A stretch of DNA of 45,597 bases, from NCBI GenBank assembly GCA_017458065.1, contig JAFTGD010000033.1, forward strand, positions 1 to 45,597. The letters are read 5' to 3'. This DNA comes from Oscillospiraceae bacterium (GTDB lineage Bacteria; Bacillota; Clostridia; Oscillospirales; Oscillospiraceae). The translations under genes were made by a program, and so were the position numbers. Below, in pieces: positions 1-8,574 of this stretch. The first letter of the stretch is position 1. Each line of letters opens with the position of its first letter. The notes beneath the pieces were generated by a model, which was not told the origin of the DNA, did not search any database, and saw only the letters and a list, made by a program, of their open reading frames with translations.

Positions 1-561
1 CGGGACCAGCACAAGACGGTGGAAGAGAACGTCCAGCTCTTCAAGGAGATCTGGCCGCCGATCATCAGGCTGGCGGAGGAGTGCGGCGTGAAGGTGGGCA
101 TCGAGAACTGCCCGATGCTGTTCGGCGCGGACCAGTGGCCGGGCGGGCAGAACCTGATGTGTACGCCGGTGCTGTACCGCAGGCTGTTTGCCGAGCTCCC
201 GAGCCCGAACTTCGGCCTGAACTTTGACCCGAGCCACTATGTGTGGCAGGGCCTGGACTATCTGCAGACGGTCTATGAGTTCAGGGACAAGATCTTCCAC
301 ATCCACTTCAAGGACATCAAGCTCTATCCCGAAAAGCTGAAGCAGTGCGGCGTGCTGGCCTATCCGCTCGATTACATGAGCCCGAAGATCCCGGGCCTTG
401 GCGATGTGGACTGGGGCGCTTTCGTCTCGGCGCTGAACGACATCCGCTACAACGGCGACGCGGTGATCGAGGTGGAGGACAAAGCCTTTGAGAGCTGCAA
501 AGAGGACGTGCTGAAGTCCATCCGGCTGAGTAAGCGCTATCTGGACAACTTCATCATGTGA
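1..561 (+). CDS. Sugar phosphate isomerase/epimerase, TIM-barrel (5'-truncated)
   Basis: The reading frame is open from the first base, so the gene begins outside the window; about 186 residues are present. The protein resembles the xylose-isomerase-like TIM-barrel family (IolE and related sugar isomerases, epimerases and dehydratases). Visible metal or substrate-binding positions typical of the family are the Glu of VGIENCP, the Asp and His of NFDPSHYVWQ, the His pair of HIHFKD, and the Glu of VIEVED near the C-terminus. Members act on phosphorylated or free sugars and inositols in the cytosol. The exact substrate cannot be read from this part, and the neighbour that might reveal a pathway lies upstream. 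A strong terminator follows immediately, so this is the last gene of its transcription unit. Confidence 0.85.
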   Translation, partial: RDQHKTVEENVQLFKEIWPPIIRLAEECGVKVGIENCPMLFGADQWPGGQNLMCTPVLYRRLFAELPSPNFGLNFDPSHYVWQGLDYLQTVYEFRDKIFHIHFKDIKLYPEKLKQCGVLAYPLDYMSPKIPGLGDVDWGAFVSALNDIRYNGDAVIEVEDKAFESCKEDVLKSIRLSKRYLDNFIM

Positions 562-590
562 CCGGCCCGCACAGGGCCTGATAGGAAAAC

Positions 591-630
591 GCAGCCCGAT
601 CCTTGAAACGGATCGGGCTGCCATATTTTT
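591..630 (+). terminator. Rho-independent terminator after the isomerase gene
   Basis: A perfect 12-bp stem, left arm 591-602 and right arm 610-621, encloses a 7-base loop and is followed by CATATTTTT. It lies 30 bases past the stop codon of the plus-strand gene. The remaining bases to 698 hold no other signal that I can see. Confidence 0.85.
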
Positions 631-698
631 GCCTTCCTTTTTCGCTGCGGTATAGGATGATATCGGGGGTTATATCGGGTTTTTAGACGGTTTGGCTC

Positions 699-1421
699 TC
701 AGGCCAGCAGCTCGGAGAGCGCGTTCAGCGCCGAGATGGAAATGGCGTTTACCAGCATGTGGAAGAAGATGTTGCCCCAGATGCTGTCGCAGCGCTCGTA
801 GCAGCGGCAGAGCAGCCAGGAGACGGGCAGATACTGCAGCAGGTACAGCCAGTAGATCGGGTCCTGCAGCGCGTAGCCCCACACGTGGTACAGCGCGAAG
901 ATCAGCATGCTGACCGCGTAGGCCAGGATGCGGTTCCGGCTCCGCAGCGTGCCGAAGATCGCCCCGCGGAAGACGGGCTCCTCCACCAGAGGGGCGAGGA
1001 AGATGGCAAGGGCCGCTGTCTTGCCGTATTCCACCCCCGCCATCTCCATGACAGCGGAGTTGTTGGGGTTGGCGCTGTCGGCCGGAAGAAGCAGCGTGAG
1101 TACGCCGCTGAGGATCAAGTTGAAGGCCAGCATCATGCCGTAGCAGACCAGAATCTGCAGAATGCAATAGCCCATATGATCGCAGAAGGGGTCAAAATCC
1201 CGCCGCAGAAAACGCCCCAGAAAGACCAGCATGTACACCGCGCCGGTAATATACACGATGATGTTGACCGTGAGGTCCGACAGCGGCGCGATCTCCGGCA
1301 GGGAATACAGGATCGTGGGCAGCAGCCAGACGTGCAGCGGCAGATAGAGGAGCGCCGCTATCGTCTCGCCGCGGGTCATCCGGCTCGTAAAGAGCGTGGG
1401 ATCGGGGGATGTCCGGTTCAT
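699..1421 (-). CDS. CPBP family intramembrane glutamic endopeptidase
   Basis: This 240-residue protein is largely hydrophobic, with about six membrane spans. It carries the CPBP (Abi/CAAX protease-like) signature: Glu147-Glu148 and Arg152 in VEEPVFRG, His179 in LYHVWG, and His221 with Asn225 in FFHMLVNA. These residues form the active site of Rce1-type intramembrane proteases. In Gram-positive bacteria such proteins are linked to peptide maturation, bacteriocin immunity and signalling, but the substrate here is unknown. Its ATG overlaps the TGA of mutS as ATGA (1418-1421), so translation is probably coupled and the gene is the last of the miaB-mutS unit. No functional link to mismatch repair is known; the link may be simply positional. 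Confidence 0.88.
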   Translation of the reverse strand: MNRTSPDPTLFTSRMTRGETIAALLYLPLHVWLLPTILYSLPEIAPLSDLTVNIIVYITGAVYMLVFLGRFLRRDFDPFCDHMGYCILQILVCYGMMLAFNLILSGVLTLLLPADSANPNNSAVMEMAGVEYGKTAALAIFLAPLVEEPVFRGAIFGTLRSRNRILAYAVSMLIFALYHVWGYALQDPIYWLYLLQYLPVSWLLCRCYERCDSIWGNIFFHMLVNAISISALNALSELLA

Positions 1422-4036
1422 TGCATCGCCTTTCGCTGCAGAGAGTAGAGCAGGTTCAGCGCCTCCAGAGGCGTGAGGGTGTTGAGGTCGGTTTTGCGCA
1501 GGGTGTCGCGGATCTCATCCGCCTGCATGTCCGAGAAGCTGATCTGGCTGAGCGGGTCGTCGTCAGAGGCGGCGCGGGCTTCGGCGGGGGCGGCGATGCC
1601 CTTATCCTCAATGAGCTCCTCCAGGCAGTGCTTTGCCCGGTCGATGACCGAATCCGGCACGCCGGCCAGCTTTGCCACCTCAATGCCGTAGCTGTCGTCA
1701 GCGGCGCCGGGGACGATCTTCCGCAGAAAGATGAGCTTGCCGTTCTGCTTCTTGGCGGTGATGTTGTAGTTGCGGATGCCGTCCAGCTCGCCCTCCAGGA
1801 CCGAGAGCTCGTGATAGTGGGTGGCGAACATCGTGCGCGCGCCGAGGCGGCGCTTGTCCGCGCAGTACTCGAGGATTGCCCTTGCGATGGCCATGCCGTC
1901 GTAGGTCGAGGTTCCGCGGCCGATCTCGTCCAGGATCAGCAGGGAGGCGGACGTGGCGTTGCGGAGGATGTTGGCGACCTCGCTCATCTCCACCATGAAG
2001 GTCGAGCGGCCGGAGGCCAGGTCGTCAGAGGCGCCGATGCGGGTGAAGACGCGGTCCGTGACGCCGACGGTGGCGGACTGGGCCGGGACAAAGGAACCAA
2101 TCTGCGCCATCAGGACGATGAGCGCCGTCTGGCGCATATAAGTGGACTTACCGGCCATGTTCGGCCCGGTCACGATGGCGAGGCGGTCGGAGCCGGTGTT
2201 GAGATAGGTGTCGTTCGGTACAAAGCGGACGTCCTTCAGCGTCTGTTCCACCACCGGGTGGCGCCCCTCCTTGATCAAGAGCTCCCTTGTGGCGTCGACC
2301 TCGGGCATGGTATAGCGGTTGCGCACCGCGACCTCCGCCAGCGAGCAGAAGCAGTCCAGCGCGGCCACCTGGGCAGCGGTCTGCTGGATGCGGGTGACCT
2401 TGGAGGCCACGCTGTCGCGTACCGCGACAAAGTAGTCGTACTCCAGCGACTGGATCCGATCCCGGGCGGTCAGGAGACTGTTTTCCAGCTCCTTCAGCTC
2501 GGGGGTGAAATAGCGCTCGTTGGAGACGAGAGTCTGCTTGCGGATATAGTGCTCGGGGACGTTCTCCAGCCCCGCGGACTTGGGCACGTCGATGTAGTAG
2601 CCGAAGACGCGGTTGTAGCCGACCTTCAGCTTTTTGATGCCGGTGGCCTGGCGCTCCTGCTCTTCGAGAGCGGCAATGCGCTCGGCACCGTGGTCCCGCA
2701 GCTGGCGCAGCTCGTCCAGTTCCTGCGAAAAGCCCTCCCGGATCATGCCGCCCTCGCGGACAGAGAAAGGGGGATCGTCGCAGATGGCGCGGTCGATCTC
2801 CTCCCGCACGTCCGAAAGCAGGTCCATGGCGGCGATCTCCCGCAGCTCCGTGCTCTGCATGTCCTTCAGCAGGGCCTGCAGGCGCGGCAGCACTGCCACG
2901 CAGTTGGAGAGCATGCGCAGGTCCCTCCCGCCGGCGCTGCCGTAGACGGTGCGGCTTACGAGGCGCTGCATGTCGCTGATGTCCTTCAGGGCGCGCATGA
3001 GCTCCGCCCGGCAGACCGAGGCCTTGGTGAGTTCCGATACCGCGTTGAGGCGGCGGCGGATGGCGGCGACGGAGAGCAGAGGCCGCTCCACCCAGGAGCG
3101 GAGCATGCGGCTGCCCATGGCGGTGCCGGTCTTGTCCAGGACCCAGAGGAGGCTGCCCTTCTTCTCGCCGCTGCTGAGGGACTCGGTGAGCTCCAGACTG
3201 CGGCGGGCGGTGTAGTCCAGCTCCATATATCTGCCGCCGAAGAACACGTCCAGGCGGTTGATGTGCGAGAGGTCAAACTTCTGCGTCTCCTGCAGATACT
3301 GCAGCAGCGCGCCGCAGGCGCAGACGGCTCCGCTGCCGTCCTGCAGCCCCGCCTCGTCCACATCCGAGAAGCCAAACTGCTCGCAGACGCGAGCGGCGCA
3401 GGGGAGGTATTCAAAATATTCCGCGCCCTGGTCCGGCATGGCGTCCAGCTGTTCGCGGAGGAAGGAGACGATGGCGGCGTTCTCCGCCGCACCGGGGGAG
3501 AGCACCGCCTCCCGCGGCAGGAAGCGGGCCAGCTCGTTGCGAACATGCTCCTCGCCGTCCCGCGGGAAGGAGGCGCAGCAGAACTCGCCGGTGGAGAGCT
3601 CGCAGAAGGCAATGCCGGCGCTATCGACGGAGAGGAAGATGGCGCAGATGTAGTTGCTGCGCTCTTCCGAGAGCATCGAGCTGTCCGTGACGGTGCCGGG
3701 GGTGATGATGCGGATCACGTCGCGCTGCACCAGCCCCTTAGCCAACGCAGGGTCCTCCAGCTGCTCACAGATGGCGACCTTGTAGCCCTTGGCGATAAGC
3801 TTTGCGATATACCCTTCGGCGCTGTGATAGGGGACGCCGCACATGGGCGTGCGCTCCTCCGGGTCCTCGACGTTGCGGTCCCGCGTCGTGAGGGCCAGGT
3901 CCAGCTCCCGCGAGGCGGTGACGGCGTCGTCGTCGAACATCTCATAAAAATCGCCGAGGCGGAAGAAAAGCAGACAGTCGCTGTGCTGCTGCTTGATCTC
4001 CTTGTATTGCCGCTTCATCGGCGTGAGCTCAGCCAT
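1418..4036 (-). CDS. mutS: DNA mismatch repair protein MutS
   Basis: MutS recognises mispaired and unpaired bases and recruits MutL. The 872-residue length is normal for MutS1. The N-terminal mismatch-binding domain has the Phe-x-Glu wedge (Phe30 and Glu32 in GDFYEMF). The C-terminal ABC-type ATPase has a Walker A motif (GPNMAGKST, around residue 622) and a Walker B with signature region (LILDEIGRGTSTYDG, around residue 700). The start at 4036 overlaps the miaB stop by 8 bases, and the stop overlaps the CPBP gene start by 4, so the three genes form one operon. mutL is transcribed divergently across the 5454-5650 spacer, so both halves of the repair machinery are kept together. The ATPase domain is the most conserved part; I see no disruption. 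Confidence 0.98.
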   Translation of the reverse strand: MAELTPMKRQYKEIKQQHSDCLLFFRLGDFYEMFDDDAVTASRELDLALTTRDRNVEDPEERTPMCGVPYHSAEGYIAKLIAKGYKVAICEQLEDPALAKGLVQRDVIRIITPGTVTDSSMLSEERSNYICAIFLSVDSAGIAFCELSTGEFCCASFPRDGEEHVRNELARFLPREAVLSPGAAENAAIVSFLREQLDAMPDQGAEYFEYLPCAARVCEQFGFSDVDEAGLQDGSGAVCACGALLQYLQETQKFDLSHINRLDVFFGGRYMELDYTARRSLELTESLSSGEKKGSLLWVLDKTGTAMGSRMLRSWVERPLLSVAAIRRRLNAVSELTKASVCRAELMRALKDISDMQRLVSRTVYGSAGGRDLRMLSNCVAVLPRLQALLKDMQSTELREIAAMDLLSDVREEIDRAICDDPPFSVREGGMIREGFSQELDELRQLRDHGAERIAALEEQERQATGIKKLKVGYNRVFGYYIDVPKSAGLENVPEHYIRKQTLVSNERYFTPELKELENSLLTARDRIQSLEYDYFVAVRDSVASKVTRIQQTAAQVAALDCFCSLAEVAVRNRYTMPEVDATRELLIKEGRHPVVEQTLKDVRFVPNDTYLNTGSDRLAIVTGPNMAGKSTYMRQTALIVLMAQIGSFVPAQSATVGVTDRVFTRIGASDDLASGRSTFMVEMSEVANILRNATSASLLILDEIGRGTSTYDGMAIARAILEYCADKRRLGARTMFATHYHELSVLEGELDGIRNYNITAKKQNGKLIFLRKIVPGAADDSYGIEVAKLAGVPDSVIDRAKHCLEELIEDKGIAAPAEARAASDDDPLSQISFSDMQADEIRDTLRKTDLNTLTPLEALNLLYSLQRKAMQ

Positions 4037-5453
4037 TTTGTTCTGCTTCCTTTCCGTAGAGTGCCCAGGTGTTGCCGTCGGTGATTTCGACGGTGATGAA
4101 GTGCCCGACCAGCGAGGGGTCGCCCTTCAGATGCACCAGTCGGCCGCCGTTGGTGCGGGCGGAGAGGTTATACTCATCCCGCCCGGTCTCGCCGTCCACG
4201 AGGACGCGCTGCCTGGTCCCGATGTAGGCGCAGTGCTTCTCAGCAGAGATGCGGTTGGCAAGCTCCGTGAGCGCGTCAAAGTGCTTCTGCTTGTCCTCCC
4301 GGGTATAGGGGTCCGGCATGGAGGCCGCGGGCGTGCCCACGCGCTTGGAGTAGATGAAAGTGAACATCGCGTCATAGCGCACCTCTTCGCAGAGGGAGAG
4401 CGTCTCGGCAAAGTCCTCGTCCGTCTCGCCGGGGAAGCCCACGATGATATCCGTGGTCAGGACAAGATCGGGCATCCAGCGCCGGGCGGCGGCGATCTCT
4501 TCCAGATACTTTTCCCGCGTATAGCTGCGGTTCATGGCCTTGAGGATGCGGTCGGAACCGGCCTGCACCGGCAGATGGATGTGGTGGGCGCACTTTTTGC
4601 ACTCGGCCATGGTGCGGAAAAGCTTCTCGGTGGCGTCTTTCGGGTGGCTGGTCATGAAGCGGATCAGAAAGTCCCCCGGGATGTCGTTGATCATGCGCAG
4701 GAGATCGGCAAAGTCCACATCCAGACCGAGATCCTTCCCGTAGGAGTTGACGTTCTGGCCCAGAAGCGTGATGTCCTTATAGCCTGCGGCCACCAGCTCT
4801 CTGGCCTCGGCCACGACCTCCTCCGGCAGGCGCGAGCGCTCGCGTCCGCGCACATAGGGGACCACGCAGTAGGTGCAGAAGTTGTTGCAGCCGTACATGA
4901 TGGAGAGCCAGGCCTTGACCGAGCCGTCGCGCCGGCGGGGGATGCCCTCGGCCACGACGCCGAGGTTCTGCTCGGTGGCAAAGACGCGCTTGTGCCGGTC
5001 CAGCACCCGCTTCAGCAGCTCGGGAAAACGCCAGAGCTCGTGCGGCCCGAAGACCAGATCCACGATGGGATAGGATTTTTTGATCTTCTCGGTCATGTGC
5101 TCCTGCTGCACCATGCAGCCGCAGACCGCGATGATCTGGTTGGGCTTGGCCTTCTTGGTGTGGTTGAGCGCACCGACGTTGCCGAGAACGCGCATCTCGG
5201 CATGCTCGCGCACAGCGCAGGTGTTCACAACGATGACGTCCGCCTGAAACTCATCCTGCGTCATGCCGTAGCCCATCTCGGCGAGATAGCCGCGCAGCTT
5301 TTCGCTGTCAGCCTCATTCTGCTGGCAGCCGTAGGTGTCCACCATGGCGAGGGGTCTGGCGCCGTCGGCGGTGACGCGGTCAAAGATCTCGTGGCAGAGG
5401 GAGAGCTGGCGGGCGATCTCCTCCTGGGGGATGGTTTTTCTCTCGTATTTCAA
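4029..5453 (-). CDS. miaB: tRNA-2-methylthio-N6-dimethylallyladenosine synthase MiaB
   Basis: MiaB is a radical SAM methylthiotransferase that converts i6A37 to ms2i6A37 in tRNAs reading UNN codons. The 474-residue protein has an N-terminal UPF0004 domain with three conserved Cys (TYGCQQNEAD, NTCAVRE, VCGCMVQ), a radical SAM CxxxCxxC motif (GCNNFCTYC) and a C-terminal TRAM region (GRLVHLKGDPSLVGHF). The start is a TTG at 5453, chosen because GGAG lies 8 bases upstream and no better start follows. It is the first gene of miaB-mutS-CPBP. The enzyme for the preceding step, MiaA, is encoded 2.2 kb away on the other strand, so both A37 modification steps map to this repair cluster. Confidence 0.96.
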   Translation of the reverse strand: MKYERKTIPQEEIARQLSLCHEIFDRVTADGARPLAMVDTYGCQQNEADSEKLRGYLAEMGYGMTQDEFQADVIVVNTCAVREHAEMRVLGNVGALNHTKKAKPNQIIAVCGCMVQQEHMTEKIKKSYPIVDLVFGPHELWRFPELLKRVLDRHKRVFATEQNLGVVAEGIPRRRDGSVKAWLSIMYGCNNFCTYCVVPYVRGRERSRLPEEVVAEARELVAAGYKDITLLGQNVNSYGKDLGLDVDFADLLRMINDIPGDFLIRFMTSHPKDATEKLFRTMAECKKCAHHIHLPVQAGSDRILKAMNRSYTREKYLEEIAAARRWMPDLVLTTDIIVGFPGETDEDFAETLSLCEEVRYDAMFTFIYSKRVGTPAASMPDPYTREDKQKHFDALTELANRISAEKHCAYIGTRQRVLVDGETGRDEYNLSARTNGGRLVHLKGDPSLVGHFITVEITDGNTWALYGKEAEQNG

Positions 5454-5491
5454 GGGTGTTGCTCCGTTCCTGTGTTATCAAAAGATTCTCT

Positions 5492-5520
5492 ATTTTATCC
5501 CGAATATGCGAAAATAGCAA
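5492..5520 (-). promoter_or_regulatory. Promoter for miaB-mutS-CPBP
   Basis: On the minus strand TTGCTA (5515-5520) and TAAAAT (5492-5497) are separated by exactly 17 bases, about 40 bases before the miaB start. The -35 matches the sigma-A consensus at four of six positions. This is a sequence prediction only. Confidence 0.6.
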
Positions 5521-5583
5521 GCGCGAATGCAGAAAGAAACGGAGAAGTCCGGAGCGCGGAATCAGCGCCGGAAGAAAAAACCG

Positions 5584-5612
5584 TGGACCAATCAGGAAAA
5601 ATAGAGTATAAT
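5584..5612 (+). promoter_or_regulatory. Promoter for mutL-miaA-yggS
   Basis: A perfect TATAAT (5607-5612) has TGGACC (5584-5589) 17 bases upstream, a four-of-six match to the -35 consensus. It lies about 40 bases before the mutL start and back to back with the miaB promoter in the AT-rich 5454-5650 spacer. Confidence 0.6.
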
Positions 5613-5650
5613 AACTTAATTATGAAATGATGACGCAAGGAGAATCCTTT

Positions 5651-7630
5651 ATGCCGCATATCAATCTGCTCTCTCCGCATGTCGCCGACCTGATTGCGGC
5701 CGGCGAGGTCGTGGAGCGCCCGGCTTCGGTGATCAAGGAGCTGATGGAGAACGCCTTTGACGCCGGCGCGAAGAACGTCACGGTCGAGATCCGGGATGGC
5801 GGCGCGACCATGATCCGCATCACCGACGATGGCTGCGGCATGGCGCCGGAGGATGCCGGGATCGCCTTTCTGCGGCACGCGACCTCCAAGCTCCGGGACG
5901 AGCACGGGCTCGAAGCCATCGAGACAATGGGCTTCCGCGGCGAAGCGCTGGCGGCGATCTCCGCCGTGTCGCATATCGAGCTGTACACCCGCCGGCCGGA
6001 GGACACGGAAGGCACCTATATGGCGCTGACCGCCGGGGACATCGACGAGATGGAGCCCACCGGCTGCCCCGCCGGGACCAGCATCTGCGTCAGGGACCTG
6101 TTCTTCAACACCCCCGCCCGGCTGAAGTTCCTGAAATCCGACCGGAGCGAGGCCTCAGCCTGTGTGCAGGCGGGACTCCGCTGCGCGCTGGGCCGGCCGG
6201 AGATCTCCGTCCGCTTCCTGCGCGACGGCAAGGAGGAGTTCTTCACCCCCGGCGACGGCCAGATGAGCTCGGCCAGCTATGCGCTGCTGGGGCGCGAGAT
6301 CGCTTCCACGCTGCTCCCGGTGCAGAGCGCCGACGAGGGGATCCGGCTCCAGGGCTTCATCTCGTCCCCGGCTGCCGGCCGCGGCAACCGCAGCACGCAG
6401 TATTTTTACGTGAACGGGCGCTTTATCCGCTCGACGCTGCTGCAGACGGCGCTGGAGCAGGCCTATAAGAACACGCTTCTGACGGGGCGCTATCCCGCCT
6501 GCGTTGTGTATCTGGAGATCCGCCCCGGCGCGGTGGATGTGAACGTCCACCCGGCGAAGATCGAAGTGAAGTTCACCGACGAGAGGCGGGTGTTCAACCT
6601 CCTCTACCAGGCGGCGAGAGACACCCTGCTGGGCGAAAACCGGATTGCGAAGGCAGAGACCCCGGAGGAAGAGCAGAACCCGGTACCGGCGGAGACCGGG
6701 ACCGCGGCGGCGGAAAACCCGGCCGCGACGCCGGAGAATGCCGGACCCGCAGCAGCGCCGCAGCCGGCGCCCACAGGCGCTGCCCCAAAGCGGGAGACGG
6801 TCTATGAATACGTCTCCGCACCGCTCTGGAAGACGGCCGCGGAACCGATTCAGACAGCGCCCGGCGTCGGGACCGTTTTGCCCCGGCCGCAGGCGGAACC
6901 GGCCACCGGACCGGTCAGGGATCAGCAGCCGCCCTTAGGCTTTGGGACTGCGGACAACGCCCTCCCGGAAGCCGATGCGGAAGCACGGGAAAACAGCGCG
7001 GCGATACCGCCGGAGACCGGCCCTGTCGAAAACCCTGTTCAAGATGTTGATACTTTTGAGGTGCCGGACCACAAGATCGTGGGTGAGGCGCTGAAAACCT
7101 ATATCATTGTTGAGGTCGGGGATCAGATCATCCTCATCGACAAACACGCCGCCCACGAGCGGATGAACTTTGACCGGCTGAAGGCAAACCGGCAGCCGAT
7201 CCCCGTCCAGCAGCTGCTGATCCCCCAGACCCTTCGGGTGACGGCGGAGGAGCAGGGACTGCTGGAGGAGTACGGAGCGCTTTTTGAGGAGTTCGGCTTC
7301 GAGATCGAACCCTTCGGGGAGAACGCCGTCATCCTGCGCGGCGTCCCGGCGGACATGCTGCCGGACGATGCGGTCCCGGCGGTGGAAGAGATCCTCGAGC
7401 ACCTGCGGGAGGGCGGCACGCCCGACCCGATGAGCGCGAGGGACGAGCTGCTGCACACGGTGGCCTGCAAGGCGGCCATCAAGGCCGGGTGGAACACCGG
7501 CACAGCCGAGCTCGAGAAGATCGCCCGGGAGGTCCTGAGCGGACGGGTCAAGTACTGCCCCCACGGCAGACCCGTGTCCGCCACCGTGACCCGGAAGGAA
7601 CTGGACAAGCTGTTCCTGCGGATCGTATGA
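5651..7630 (+). CDS. mutL: DNA mismatch repair endonuclease MutL
   Basis: MutL couples mismatch recognition by MutS to strand incision. I place the start at 5651 because AAGGAG lies 8 bases upstream; an in-frame ATG at 5627 lacks such a site. The 659-residue product has the GHKL ATPase motifs (ENAFDAGA, DDGCGM, GFRGEAL) in the first 110 residues, a transducer domain, a long Ala/Pro/Glu-rich linker (roughly residues 325-465) and a C-terminal dimerisation domain. The latter has the endonuclease elements DKHAAHER (Asp497), ACKAAIKAG and CPHGRP (Cys636), expected in bacteria without MutH. The last acidic position of the DQHA(x)2E(x)4E motif is Asp508 instead of Glu. Its TGA overlaps the miaA ATG, so the genes are coupled. 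Confidence 0.97.
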   Translation: MPHINLLSPHVADLIAAGEVVERPASVIKELMENAFDAGAKNVTVEIRDGGATMIRITDDGCGMAPEDAGIAFLRHATSKLRDEHGLEAIETMGFRGEALAAISAVSHIELYTRRPEDTEGTYMALTAGDIDEMEPTGCPAGTSICVRDLFFNTPARLKFLKSDRSEASACVQAGLRCALGRPEISVRFLRDGKEEFFTPGDGQMSSASYALLGREIASTLLPVQSADEGIRLQGFISSPAAGRGNRSTQYFYVNGRFIRSTLLQTALEQAYKNTLLTGRYPACVVYLEIRPGAVDVNVHPAKIEVKFTDERRVFNLLYQAARDTLLGENRIAKAETPEEEQNPVPAETGTAAAENPAATPENAGPAAAPQPAPTGAAPKRETVYEYVSAPLWKTAAEPIQTAPGVGTVLPRPQAEPATGPVRDQQPPLGFGTADNALPEADAEARENSAAIPPETGPVENPVQDVDTFEVPDHKIVGEALKTYIIVEVGDQIILIDKHAAHERMNFDRLKANRQPIPVQQLLIPQTLRVTAEEQGLLEEYGALFEEFGFEIEPFGENAVILRGVPADMLPDDAVPAVEEILEHLREGGTPDPMSARDELLHTVACKAAIKAGWNTGTAELEKIAREVLSGRVKYCPHGRPVSATVTRKELDKLFLRIV

Positions 7631-8574
7631 GCGGGAAGAAGCTGATCGTCGTCGCGGGGCCTACCGCCTCGGGGAAGACTGCCCTGGGGATCGCCCTCGC
7701 GAAGAGGCTGGACGGCGAGATCGTCTCGGCAGACTCCATGCAGATCTACCGCGGGATGGACATCGGCACCGCGAAGGCGACGCCCGAAGAGCAGGCGGCT
7801 GTTCCGCACCACATGCTGGACCTGCTGGAGCCGGGGGAGAACTATTCGGTCTCACGCTATGTGGAGGACGCGACGGCCGTCTGCGAGGATCTCTTCCGCC
7901 GCGGGAAGCAGCCCATCGTGGTGGGCGGGACCGGGCTTTATATCGACGCGCTGCTGGCTGGACGGCAGTTTGCCGGGGCCGAGCCGGAGAACCGGGAACT
8001 GAGAAGCAGGCTTGCGGAGGAATACGACCGCCTCGGTGGCGAGGCGATGCTGGAGCGCCTGCGGGCGGTCGACCCGGACCGGGCCTTGCGCCTTGCGGCA
8101 ACGGACCGCCGCCGCATCATCCGCGCGCTGGAGGTCCACGCCCTCACGGGGCGCAGCATCACCGCCCACGACGAGGAAAGCCGCCGCCGGCCGCCCGCGT
8201 ATGAAGCGCTCTATACGGTGCTCTCCTACGCCGACCGGGCGAAGCTCTATACCCGCATCGAGGAGCGGGTGGACTGCATGTGCGAAGAGGGCCTCTTTGA
8301 GGAGACCGCGCGTCTGCTGGAAAAAGGCGTCCCCGACGAGAGCACCTGCATGCAGGCCATCGGCTACCGCCAGGCGGCCCAGGCGCTGCGAGGGGAGATC
8401 TCCCGGGAAGAGGCCGTCGCCCTCATCAAGCAGGCGACGCGCCGCTATGCCAAGCGGCAGCTGACCTGGTTCAGACGCCGGGAAGGGGCGCTGTGGCTGG
8501 AGCCGGACCGGATGACAAAAGAAGAGATGGCCCGGCGGGTTCTGGAAGACTTCGGAAGGAGGAATACACCGTGA
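7627..8574 (+). CDS. miaA: tRNA dimethylallyltransferase MiaA
   Basis: MiaA transfers a dimethylallyl group to N6 of A37 in tRNAs that read codons starting with U, giving i6A, the substrate of MiaB. The start at 7627 overlaps the mutL stop as ATGA and yields a normal 315-residue protein; the frame is open further upstream, but that part lies inside mutL. The P-loop GPTASGKT is at residues 11-18, followed by the conserved SADSMQIYRGMDIGTAK segment and GGTGLYIDALL. The family's C-terminal TRRYAKRQLTWFRR segment is also present. Its TGA overlaps the GTG of the next gene. The pairing with mutL is a common bacterial arrangement. Confidence 0.97.
   Translation: MSGKKLIVVAGPTASGKTALGIALAKRLDGEIVSADSMQIYRGMDIGTAKATPEEQAAVPHHMLDLLEPGENYSVSRYVEDATAVCEDLFRRGKQPIVVGGTGLYIDALLAGRQFAGAEPENRELRSRLAEEYDRLGGEAMLERLRAVDPDRALRLAATDRRRIIRALEVHALTGRSITAHDEESRRRPPAYEALYTVLSYADRAKLYTRIEERVDCMCEEGLFEETARLLEKGVPDESTCMQAIGYRQAAQALRGEISREEAVALIKQATRRYAKRQLTWFRRREGALWLEPDRMTKEEMARRVLEDFGRRNTP

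Noticed and set aside
1409-4084. An open frame of nearly 900 codons on the strand opposite mutS
   Set aside because: It mirrors the codons of mutS in GC-rich DNA, has no family resemblance and no ribosome site, and mutS is certain.
3993-5630. A 545-codon open frame opposite miaB
   Set aside because: It shadows miaB and runs through the divergent promoter region, and no start signal is seen.
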